This document shows, one piece after another, positions 7,599 through 15,989 of a stretch of DNA of 45,094 nt; position 1 is the first letter of the stretch, and each line of letters opens with the position of its first letter. Source of the DNA: Verrucomicrobiota bacterium JB024 (GTDB lineage: Bacteria; Verrucomicrobiota; Verrucomicrobiia; Opitutales; Cerasicoccaceae); NCBI GenBank assembly GCA_030673825.1, contig JAUTCS010000098.1, forward strand, positions 1 to 45,094. Reading direction: 5' to 3'. Made by a program: the position numbers and the translations under genes. A model generated the notes under the pieces. The model was not told the DNA's origin and made no database searches. It saw only the letters and a program-made list of their open reading frames with translations.

Positions 7599-10500
7599 TT
7601 AATTTTCCTCGGTGTTATCGGCTCCAGCGGAAGCGAGCAGCTGGTAGCGGGCGCTCTTCTCCTGCACGCGTTCCTGGGCCTGGCGCAGCAGCTCGGCGGC
7701 GCGGTCCGGTTCGCTGTTCATGAGCATGCGGTAGCGTACCTCGTTCTCGATGTACTCGCGCAGCGGGATCTTCGGGGCGGGCGAGTCGAGCTTGAGCGCG
7801 GGTTCGCCGGTGAAGGTGCGGCGCGGGTCGTAGCGGTACAGCGGCCAGTGCCCGGAGGCGACGGCCTTTTTCTGCTGCTCGGGTCCGAAGTTCAGGTTGT
7901 ACCCGTGGGCGATACAGTGGCTGTAGGCGATGATGAGCGAAGGGCCGTCGTAGCTCTCGGCCTCGGCCATGGCCTGAACGACCTGGCTGTCCTTGGCGCC
8001 CATGGCGACGCTGGCAACGAAGACATTCCCGTAGCCCATGGCGATCATCCCGAGGTCCTTCTTCGGGGTGGCCTTGCCCCCGGCGGCGAACTTCGCCACG
8101 GCCGCGAGCGGGGTGGACTTGGAAGACTGGCCGCCGGTGTTGGAGTACACCTCGGTGTCGAGGACGAGGATGTTCACGTTGCGGCCGCAGGCCAGCACGT
8201 GGTCGAGCCCTCCGAAGCCGATGTCGTAGGCCCAGCCATCCCCGCCGACGCACCAGACTGACTTCTTCACGAGGAAGTCGGCCAGGTCGAGCAACGCGCG
8301 GGCATCCGGGCTGTTGACGGTCTTGAGGCGGTTGCGCACCACGGAGACGCGGTCGCGCTGGGCGAAGATCTGCTCCTCGGTCTGTTGGGGGGCGTGGAGG
8401 ATTTCGCGCACCAGGTTGTCCCCCAGCTCGGTCGAGCAGCGCTTGAGGAAGTGCTTGGCGATAACGGCCTTGCGGTCGGTGGCCAGGCGCAGCCCGTAGC
8501 CGAACTCGGCGTTGTCTTCGAAGAGGGAGTTGGCCCAGACCGGGCCGCGTCCGTCGGCGTTCTTGGCGTAGGGGGTGGTGGGCAGGTTACCCCCGTAAAT
8601 GCTGGAGCAGCCAGTGGCGTTGGCGATGATGAGCCGGTCGCCGAAGAGCTGGCTGAGCAACTTCAGGTACGGGGTCTCGCCGCAGCCGGCGCACGCGCCC
8701 GAGTACTCGAAGAGCGGTTCGCGCAGCTGGCTGTCCTTCACGGTCAGGCTCAGCTCGGCGCGCGGCGGGGCGGGCAGGTCGAGGAAGAAGTCGTAGTTCT
8801 CGCGTTCGCGGGCCACGTTCTCCTCGTGCGATTCCATGTTGATGGCCTTGCGGCGCGGGTTGGCCTTGTCCTTGGCCGGGCAGATGGTGACGCACAGCCC
8901 GCAGCCGGTGCAGTCCTCCGGCGCGACCTGGATGGTGAAGAGGTTGCCGGGGTTGTTGCGGGAGCGGAAGCTGGTAGATCGGAAGCTTTCCGGCGCGTCC
9001 GCGGCGGCGTCTTCCGGGTAATACTTGGCGCGGATGGTGGCGTGCGGGCAGATCATGGCGCACTTGCCGCACTGGATGCAGATTTCCGGGTCCCAGATCG
9101 GGATTTCCGTGGCGATGTTGCGTTTTTCCCAGCGGGCGGTGTCAGTCGGCCAGCAGCCGTCCACCGGGATGGCGCTGACGGGCAGCCGGTCGCCTTCGCC
9201 GCGCATCATCACCGCGGTGATGTTCTTGACGAAGTCCGGGGCCGCGTTGGCCACGGTGGCCGGGATGAGGTCGTCCGAGGTGGGGGAGGCCGAGAGCGGG
9301 ATCTCGTAAAGGTTCGCCACAGCGGCGTCCACGGCGTCGAAGTTCTTCTTCACGATGGACTCGCCCTTCTTGCCGTAGGTCTTCTGGATGGCCTTCTTGA
9401 TCTGGGCGATGGCTTCGTCCTTCGGGAGGATGCCCGAGATGGCGAAGAAACACGTCTGCATGATCGTGTTCGTGCGCCCGCCCATGCCGGCCTGCTTGGC
9501 GACCTGGTAGGCGTCGATGCTGTAGAGCTGGATGTTCTTGCGAATCATCGTCTCCTGCACCTCGCGGGGCAGGTGGTCCCAGACTTTCTCGGGACCGTAG
9601 GGCGAGTTGAGCAGGAAGACCGCGTTTTCGGCGGCGTACTTGAGCAGGTCGTACTGGCGCATGAACTGCCACTGGTGGCAGCCGACGAAGCGCGCGTTCT
9701 TGATCAGGTACGGGGCCTGGATCGGCTTCGGGCCGAAGCGCAGGTGCGAGACCGTCATGGCGCCGCTCTTCTTGCTGTCATAGACGAAGTAAGCCTGCGC
9801 GTAGTTGTCGGTTTCCTCGCCGATAATCTTGATGGAATTCTTGTTCGCCCCGACGGTGCCGTCCGAACCCAGCCCGAAGAACACCGCGCGGAAGACCTCC
9901 GGCGACTCCAGGTCGAAGTCCTCGTCGATGGGCAGGGAGGTGTTCGTCACGTCGTCGATGATCCCGACGGTGAAGCCCGCCTTGGGCTCCTTTGCCTTGA
10001 GGTTGTCAAAGACGGCCTTGGCCATGGCGGGGGAGAACTCCTTCGAGCCGAGCCCGTAGCGGCCGCCGATGACCTTGATTTCGCGGCGTTCGTTGGCCTG
10101 GGCCAGCGCGGTGATGACGTCCTGGTAAAGCGGTTCGCCGAGGCAGCCGGGCTCCTTCGTGCGGTCGAGCACGGCGATGGACTTGCAGGTGGCCGGGATG
10201 GCGTCGAGGAAGGCTTCCAGCGGGAAGGGGCGGTAGAGGCGGATCTTGATCACGCCGACTTTCTCGCCGTACTGGTTGAGCCATGCGGCGGCCTGCTCGC
10301 AGGTTTCCGCGCCCGAGCCCATGACCACGACCACGCGGTCGGCGTCGGGAGCGCCGGAGTAGTCCACCAGGCTGTAGTGGCGGCCAGTGACCTCGCCCAG
10401 CTTCTTCATGGCACAGGTGACGGACTCGGGCAGGGCGTGGTAGAAGGGATTGCAGGCTTCGCGCCCCTGGAAGTACACGTGCGGGTTTTGCGCCGTGCCG

Positions 10501-11147
10501 TGGATAAAGGGATCGTCCGGGCTCATCCCGCGCTTGCGGAAGTCCGAGATGGCCTTTTCGTCCATCAGGTCCTTGAGGAGCTCCTCAGGCAGGGGCTGAT
10601 AGGTGTTGATCTCGTGCGAGGTGCGGAACCCGTCAAAGAAGTGCATGAACGGCACGCGGCACTTGAGGGTTGCGGCGTGGGCGACGGCGGCCAGGTCATG
10701 CGCCTCCTGTACGCTGTTGGAGGCGAGCATGGCAAAGCCCGTCTGGCGGCAGGCCATCACGTCCGAGTGATCCCCGAAGATCGACAAGCCCTGCGTGGCC
10801 AGGCTGCGGGCGGTCACGTGCATGCAGAACGGCAGCAGTTCGCCGGCGATCTTGTACATGTTCGGGATCATGAGCAGGAGGCCTTGCGAGGCGGTGAAGG
10901 TCGTGGTCAGCGTGCCGCCCAGAAGCGCGCCGTGCACCGCGCCGGCGACACCGCCCTCGCTTTGCATCTGCGTGACTTCGGGGACGACGCCCCAGAGGTT
11001 GGGCTTGCCCTGACTCGACCATTCGTCGCAATGCTCCGCCATGGGCGAAGACGGGGTGATCGGGTAGATGGAGACAGTTTCGCACAGACGATAGGCGACC
11101 GAGGCCACCGCTTCGTTGGCGTCCTTAATGGAGAGTGACTGCGTCAT
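7599..11147 (-). CDS. nifJ: Pyruvate:ferredoxin (flavodoxin) oxidoreductase
   Basis: Single-chain PFOR converting pyruvate and CoA to acetyl-CoA and CO2 with reduction of ferredoxin or flavodoxin. The 1182 residues match the family. Domains in order: POR-N with YPITPSSPMAEHCDEW, domain II, the gamma domain with the glycine loop GLGSDGTVGANKNS, an EKR-type linker, two [4Fe-4S] sites (CIQCGKCAMICP near 688, CTGCGLCVTICP near 745), then the TPP domain with GCAGCGETPY, NATGCSSIYGG, GGDGWAYDIGFGG and SNTGGQSSKS. I prefer the ATG at 11147 (MTQSLSIKD); a TTG at 11189 would add 14 residues. Divergent from the RND operon. Marks fermentative or low-oxygen pyruvate use, next to a cbb3 oxidase locus. Confidence 0.97.
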   Translation of the reverse strand: MTQSLSIKDANEAVASVAYRLCETVSIYPITPSSPMAEHCDEWSSQGKPNLWGVVPEVTQMQSEGGVAGAVHGALLGGTLTTTFTASQGLLLMIPNMYKIAGELLPFCMHVTARSLATQGLSIFGDHSDVMACRQTGFAMLASNSVQEAHDLAAVAHAATLKCRVPFMHFFDGFRTSHEINTYQPLPEELLKDLMDEKAISDFRKRGMSPDDPFIHGTAQNPHVYFQGREACNPFYHALPESVTCAMKKLGEVTGRHYSLVDYSGAPDADRVVVVMGSGAETCEQAAAWLNQYGEKVGVIKIRLYRPFPLEAFLDAIPATCKSIAVLDRTKEPGCLGEPLYQDVITALAQANERREIKVIGGRYGLGSKEFSPAMAKAVFDNLKAKEPKAGFTVGIIDDVTNTSLPIDEDFDLESPEVFRAVFFGLGSDGTVGANKNSIKIIGEETDNYAQAYFVYDSKKSGAMTVSHLRFGPKPIQAPYLIKNARFVGCHQWQFMRQYDLLKYAAENAVFLLNSPYGPEKVWDHLPREVQETMIRKNIQLYSIDAYQVAKQAGMGGRTNTIMQTCFFAISGILPKDEAIAQIKKAIQKTYGKKGESIVKKNFDAVDAAVANLYEIPLSASPTSDDLIPATVANAAPDFVKNITAVMMRGEGDRLPVSAIPVDGCWPTDTARWEKRNIATEIPIWDPEICIQCGKCAMICPHATIRAKYYPEDAAADAPESFRSTSFRSRNNPGNLFTIQVAPEDCTGCGLCVTICPAKDKANPRRKAINMESHEENVARERENYDFFLDLPAPPRAELSLTVKDSQLREPLFEYSGACAGCGETPYLKLLSQLFGDRLIIANATGCSSIYGGNLPTTPYAKNADGRGPVWANSLFEDNAEFGYGLRLATDRKAVIAKHFLKRCSTELGDNLVREILHAPQQTEEQIFAQRDRVSVVRNRLKTVNSPDARALLDLADFLVKKSVWCVGGDGWAYDIGFGGLDHVLACGRNVNILVLDTEVYSNTGGQSSKSTPLAAVAKFAAGGKATPKKDLGMIAMGYGNVFVASVAMGAKDSQVVQAMAEAESYDGPSLIIAYSHCIAHGYNLNFGPEQQKKAVASGHWPLYRYDPRRTFTGEPALKLDSPAPKIPLREYIENEVRYRMLMNSEPDRAAELLRQAQERVQEKSARYQLLASAGADNTEEN

Positions 11148-11297
11148 AGATTCATTAGTATCGCTAACGATTGTTTTTTCGAATGACAAGGTAAACTTAT
11201 GGCAGGCCGCCGTTTTTCCGTTGAACCTGTTTACCGCCTCACCAAATCCCTGTTATTGACAGGTTGCGTGAGTTCTGAGATCACTCCACGACTGTCT
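11148..11297. promoter_or_regulatory. Divergent promoter region nifJ / RND efflux operon
   Basis: 150 bp between the two chosen ATGs. A -35-like TTGACA (11256-11261) sits in a partial palindrome, CCTGT...ACAGG (about 11249-11263), with no convincing -10 box at normal distance. An inverted AACCTG (11224-11229) also pairs with CAGGTT (11260-11265), which would suit a repressor operator. No regulator gene is adjacent. Confidence 0.3.
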
Positions 11298-12707
11298 ATG
11301 AATCTCCCTACGAAATCCTGGCTTGGCTGGGGGGTGCTGGCTGGCTCGCTTGCCTCTCTTTCTCTCTCACTCACCGGTTGCGGTGGCGATGCTCCTCAGG
11401 AGCAAAAGGCCCAGCCGCGCACGGTGACGGCCGCCACGGTCGAAACCCGGGACGTGCCCCTGTATTATGACACCCTCGGCAAGGCGACCGCCCTGGAGAG
11501 CGTGAACATCGTCTCGCAGGTGGACGGGCAGATCATGGAGATCCACTTCACCCAGGGCAGCATCGTTAAGGAGGGCGACCCGCTCTATACCATTTACCAG
11601 CCGCCCTACGAGGCCGCGGTGACCGAGGCCAAGGGCCGCTTGCAGCAGTCCATCGCCGCCCTGGAGATCGCCAAGCTCGACGTCGAGCGCAACCGCCCGC
11701 TGGTGCCCCAGAAACTCGTGGCCGAGCAGACCTTCCAGCAGTTGGAGGCCAATGTCATCCAGCTGGAAGGCCAGGTTGAGCAGAACACCGGCGCCCTCGA
11801 AGCCGCCCAGATCAACCTCGACTACTGCTCCATCCAGGCCCCTGTCTCCGGGATGATCGGCATCTTTCAGGTCAACCAGGGCAATGTCGTGTACGCTTCG
11901 GCCAACACCACCCTGACCTCCATCCAGCAGATGGACCCGATTTACGTGGACTTCATCGTCCCGACCACGGTCTTCCCCGACCTGCAAAAGTATTTCTCGG
12001 AGGCCAAGGGCAAGCTGACCATTCAGGTCAGTTACCTCGACGATGACGACGACCAGACCAAGCTTACCCGCGAGGCGGACCTGACCATCCTCGGCAACCA
12101 GGTGGCGACCAATTCCGGCACCGTCAACCTGCGTGCCACCATGAAGAACGAGGACTACGCCTTCTGGCCGAACCAGCCTGTGTCCGTGCGCATCATTTTG
12201 GAAACCCTCAAGGACGCCCTCGTGGTGCCCGAGGGAGCCGTCGCCTACGGCCAGCAAGGCTCCTACGCCTTTGTCATCAAGTCCGACAACACCGTCGAGC
12301 AGCGCATGATCACCGTCGGCCAGCTTCAGAATGACGGCACCATGGTCGTGAAAAAGGGACTCACCGTCGGCGAGCGTGTCGTGGTCGAGGGGCAGGTCTT
12401 CCTCATGCCCGGTAACGAGGTCATCGTCACCAGCGACAACCCGAAGGAGAACCGCTTGCCCAAGGAGACGACGGACAAGGTCATCGCCATCCTCAAAAAG
12501 TACAACAAGGGTACCCCCGAACTTATCCAGCAGATTGAAAAGACCGGCCAGCTCCCGAAGGACCTGGTCGAAAACCTTCGCAAGCACGGCAAGCTTTCCG
12601 ACAAGGAAGCCGCCTTCATTGAGCAACTGGAGGGCTACGGCGACGCCGGCAAGGGCGAACCCGGCCAAACCCAGAGCTCCGCTTCCAAGCAGGAATCCGC
12701 CCAGTAA
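11298..12707 (+). CDS. RND efflux periplasmic adaptor lipoprotein (AcrA/MdtA type)
   Basis: Membrane-fusion protein joining an inner-membrane RND pump to an outer-membrane channel. From the ATG at 11298 it has a lipoprotein signal (MNLPTKSWLGWG, lipobox LTGC), a barrel-sandwich strand set (VSQVDGQIMEIHFTQGSIVKEGD), a coiled-coil hairpin (about residues 100-170), the return strand IQAPVSGMIGIFQVNQGN and a beta-barrel and membrane-proximal part (VPEGAVAYGQQGSYAFV). The last 80 residues after VTSDN form a charged, helical, low-complexity extension not usual for the family. A GTG-like or earlier start at 11199 would add 33 residues before the signal and is less likely. First gene of a three-gene operon; 24 bp to the pump. 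Confidence 0.93.
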   Translation: MNLPTKSWLGWGVLAGSLASLSLSLTGCGGDAPQEQKAQPRTVTAATVETRDVPLYYDTLGKATALESVNIVSQVDGQIMEIHFTQGSIVKEGDPLYTIYQPPYEAAVTEAKGRLQQSIAALEIAKLDVERNRPLVPQKLVAEQTFQQLEANVIQLEGQVEQNTGALEAAQINLDYCSIQAPVSGMIGIFQVNQGNVVYASANTTLTSIQQMDPIYVDFIVPTTVFPDLQKYFSEAKGKLTIQVSYLDDDDDQTKLTREADLTILGNQVATNSGTVNLRATMKNEDYAFWPNQPVSVRIILETLKDALVVPEGAVAYGQQGSYAFVIKSDNTVEQRMITVGQLQNDGTMVVKKGLTVGERVVVEGQVFLMPGNEVIVTSDNPKENRLPKETTDKVIAILKKYNKGTPELIQQIEKTGQLPKDLVENLRKHGKLSDKEAAFIEQLEGYGDAGKGEPGQTQSSASKQESAQ

Positions 12708-12731
12708 CACAAGGGTTCGAAACCGCACGTT

Positions 12732-15700
12732 ATGGCTTCCATTTCCGAACCCTTCGTCAAACGCCCGGTGATGACGCTGCTTTGCGCGTTGTCGGCCTTG
12801 CTCTTTGGCATCTGGAGTTACCTGCAGCTGCCCGTCAGCGACCTGCCCAACGTGGATTATCCCGTTATTCAGGTGCAGGCCAGCTACCCCGGCGCGAGCC
12901 CCCAGATCATGGCGGCCAACGTCGCCTCCCCGCTGGAGCAGCAGTTCCTCCAGATTCAGGGCCTGGAGATCGTCACGTCCTCCAACACCCAGGGCAACAC
13001 CAACATCGTGCTCCAGTTCTCGCTGGACAAGAGCATCGACGCGGCTGCCACGGACGTGCAGTCCGCCATCAACCGCGCCTCGGGTAACCTGCCTACCGAC
13101 CTTCCCAGCCCCCCGACCTACCAGAAGACCAATCCGAACGAGCAGCCGATCTTCTACATCGGCCTGGCCTCGACCACCATGACCCAGGGTGACCTCTACG
13201 ACCTGGCCTTCATGCAGGTGGCCCAGCGCATCCAGATCGTCCCCGGCGTCTCCCAGGTCAACGTGTACGGCTCCCCCCGTTCGGTCCGGATCGAGCTCGA
13301 CCCGGAAAAACTCTACCAGCGCGGCCTGACCTTTGATCAGATCACCGACGCCATCCAGCAGGCGACGAACACCCTCGGGGCCGGTCAGCTCAAGGGCAAC
13401 GAGCTGATGTTCACCATCCAGCCCAACGCCCAGCTCGACCACGCCGACCAGTACAACGACATCATTGTCGCGGTCAAGGACGGGCGGCCTATCTACCTGC
13501 GCGACATCGGCGACGCCGTGGACGGCATCCAGTACGAGGACCTCTTTATCGACTATTGGCAGGAAGGCGTGCCCGACGGTGCGGCTGTGGTCGTGCTCGC
13601 TATCCAGAAGGCCGACGGTGCCAACGCCGTGACGATTTCCCAGGACGTGCGCAAGCTCTACCCGACGCTGCGCGGCATGATCCCCGATTCGGTCATCATC
13701 GAGGAGATTTACGACCGCTCAGTCACGATCGAGGCCTCCGTCGAGGACGTGCAGGAGACGCTCTTCATCGCCTTCGTCCTGGTCTGTATCGTTATCTTCC
13801 TGTTTCTGGGCCGCGCCCGCGACACGCTCATCCCGGTCGTTGCCCTGCCCATGTCCCTGCTGCTGACGTTCGTCGTCATGCACCTGCTGGGCTACACCCT
13901 GGACAACCTTTCCCTCATGGCGTTGACGCTCTCCATCGGCTTCCTGGTGGACGATGCGGTCGTGTTTTTGGAAAACATGGTCCGTCGCATGCAGGACTAT
14001 GGTGAGTCTCCGATGCGCGCCACCCTCAACGGTGCGAAGGAGATCAGCTTCACCATTTTGTCGATGACCTTCTCGCTGGCGGCGGTGTTCATCCCGCTGG
14101 TGTTCATGGGCGGGCTGATGGGCCGTATCTTCCGCGAGTTCGGGGTCACCATCGTGGTGGCGGTGCTCATGTCCGGCCTGGTTTCGCTCACGCTGACGCC
14201 GTTGATGTGCGCGCGCATGCTCAAGCAGCACGACAAAAACAGCCAGACCAAGATGGAGCGTGTGGCGCACCACCTGGAAGCCTGGTTGCTCAAGCACTAC
14301 GGTTCCTCGCTGCATTTCTTCTTAAAACACCGTTGGATCTCCGCCCTGACCTGGCTCGGTTGTATGGCCGGGGTGGTGCTCTGCCTCATGGTGGTGCCCA
14401 CGACCTTTATCCCGGTTGGTGACAGCGGCTTCATTCAAGGGGTGTTTATCGCCAAGTCCGGCGCCTCGCCTGACCTGATGAAGAGGTACCAGGAGAAGGT
14501 GAAGGCGGTCATCCGCAGCAATCCCTACGTGAGCAACTTCGTGACCGTGACGGGGGTGGGGCAGTTTATCCAGAGTAACTACGGGATCATGTTCATCTCG
14601 CTCATCGATACGGACAAGCGTCCGCCCATCGAGGAGGTGAGCGAGATGCTCAACGGCGGGATGGCGTCCATCCCGGGGATCATCCCGGCGGTGCGCCCGC
14701 AGCCCTCGCTCGAGATCAGCACCGGCGCGACCAGCACGAACCTCGGCGCCTACGCCTACACGCTTTCGGGCCTGGATACGGACGAGATTTACAAGTCCTC
14801 CCAGCAACTCGTTGGCGCGATGTACCAGAGCGGCAAGTTCGCCCGTGTGGTGAGCGACTTGTACCTGGACAACCCGCAGGTCAACATGAGCATTCGCCGC
14901 GACCTCAGCTCGGTTTACGGCGTCACGGCCACGAACTTCGCCACGGTGCTAAAGGACGCCTATTCGCTCAACTACAGCTACCTGATCAAGAGCCCGTTCC
15001 TCCAGTACCAGGTCATCGTCGAGGCCGCCCCGGACTGGCGCGCCAACCCGGACCAGCTCAGCGCGCTCTACATGACCAGCGCCCTTAATCAGAGCACGCT
15101 CTATGTCGGCTCCGGCAGCGACTTCGTTATCGACAACAACCTTGTCCCGCTCGATGTGGTCGCCAGCTACGACGAGAACGTGGGCCCGCTCGCGGTCAAC
15201 CACTTCAACAACTTCAGCTCGGTCACGATCTACTTCGACTTGAACCCGAACGTCCCCATCGGCGAGGCCACGGCCTTTATCGACCAGGCGGCGAAGAAGA
15301 TCATCCCCCCGGACGTCATGACCCAGTTCCAGGGGCAGGCGCTGCTCTTCCGCGAGACGGTCATCAGCATGGGCATCATGGCCATCGTGGCCGTGTTCGT
15401 CATGTACGTCATCCTCGGCATCCTTTACGAGAGCTACATCCACCCGATCACGGTGCTCACGGCGCTGCCCGTGGCCGTCGTCGGCGGTCTGCTCACCCTG
15501 CTGATCCTGGGCCAGACGCTTTCGCTCTACGCCGGGATCGGGATGTTCATGCTCATGGGTATCGTGAAAAAGAACGGGATCATGATGATCGACTTCGCCA
15601 TCATGCGCCAGGAGGAGGGCATGGACCGCACGGCCGCCGTTCACGAGGCGTGTATGGAGCGTTTCCGTACCATCATCATGACGACCGCCGCCGCCCTCCT

Positions 15701-15989
15701 GGGCGCCGTGCCGATCGCCCTGGGCTGGGGCGCGGACGCCGCCGCCCGTAAGCCGCTCGGCTCGTCCATCGTCGGGGGCCTCATCGTCTCGCAGCTGATC
15801 ACCCTCTACGTCACCCCGGCGCTGTACCTGTACTTTGATGCCTTCCAGGAAAAGGTGACCGACAAGATCCCGCTCTTCCACCGTGGCGAGCGCATCAACA
15901 CCTCCGTCCCGCCCGAGCCCGACACCGAAGGCCACGAGGGGGACAATCTTCCGCCCAAGCTGACGGACAACCCGGAGGGTAAAGCATGA
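12732..15989 (+). CDS. RND efflux pump, inner-membrane permease (MdtB/MexF type)
   Basis: Proton-driven trimeric exporter of the HAE1 family, 1085 residues. N terminus MASISEPFVKRPVMTLLCAL gives TM1; the porter domain opens with LPNVDYPVIQVQASYPGASP. TM4 carries the proton-relay pair in FLVDDAVVFLEN and TM10 the partner Lys in IVKKNGIMMIDF, so the relay is intact. The internal duplication is clear, with a second LGILYESYIHPITVLTALP block. The C terminus extends about 40 residues after TM12 (EPDTEGHEGDNL), acidic and probably cytoplasmic. Its stop overlaps the next ATG by 4 bp (ATGA), which implies translational coupling with the outer-membrane gene. Substrate not predictable. Confidence 0.96.
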   Translation: MASISEPFVKRPVMTLLCALSALLFGIWSYLQLPVSDLPNVDYPVIQVQASYPGASPQIMAANVASPLEQQFLQIQGLEIVTSSNTQGNTNIVLQFSLDKSIDAAATDVQSAINRASGNLPTDLPSPPTYQKTNPNEQPIFYIGLASTTMTQGDLYDLAFMQVAQRIQIVPGVSQVNVYGSPRSVRIELDPEKLYQRGLTFDQITDAIQQATNTLGAGQLKGNELMFTIQPNAQLDHADQYNDIIVAVKDGRPIYLRDIGDAVDGIQYEDLFIDYWQEGVPDGAAVVVLAIQKADGANAVTISQDVRKLYPTLRGMIPDSVIIEEIYDRSVTIEASVEDVQETLFIAFVLVCIVIFLFLGRARDTLIPVVALPMSLLLTFVVMHLLGYTLDNLSLMALTLSIGFLVDDAVVFLENMVRRMQDYGESPMRATLNGAKEISFTILSMTFSLAAVFIPLVFMGGLMGRIFREFGVTIVVAVLMSGLVSLTLTPLMCARMLKQHDKNSQTKMERVAHHLEAWLLKHYGSSLHFFLKHRWISALTWLGCMAGVVLCLMVVPTTFIPVGDSGFIQGVFIAKSGASPDLMKRYQEKVKAVIRSNPYVSNFVTVTGVGQFIQSNYGIMFISLIDTDKRPPIEEVSEMLNGGMASIPGIIPAVRPQPSLEISTGATSTNLGAYAYTLSGLDTDEIYKSSQQLVGAMYQSGKFARVVSDLYLDNPQVNMSIRRDLSSVYGVTATNFATVLKDAYSLNYSYLIKSPFLQYQVIVEAAPDWRANPDQLSALYMTSALNQSTLYVGSGSDFVIDNNLVPLDVVASYDENVGPLAVNHFNNFSSVTIYFDLNPNVPIGEATAFIDQAAKKIIPPDVMTQFQGQALLFRETVISMGIMAIVAVFVMYVILGILYESYIHPITVLTALPVAVVGGLLTLLILGQTLSLYAGIGMFMLMGIVKKNGIMMIDFAIMRQEEGMDRTAAVHEACMERFRTIIMTTAAALLGAVPIALGWGADAAARKPLGSSIVGGLIVSQLITLYVTPALYLYFDAFQEKVTDKIPLFHRGERINTSVPPEPDTEGHEGDNLPPKLTDNPEGKA

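Noticed and set aside
8385-11138. A 917-codon open frame on the plus strand opposite nifJ
   Set aside because: It is a mirror of the high-GC nifJ codon pattern, rich in Gly/Val/Arg, with no domain. NifJ on the minus strand has every family motif.
11367-13442. A 691-codon minus-strand frame opposite the efflux adaptor and pump
   Set aside because: Compositional shadow of conserved RND genes; no recognisable domain.
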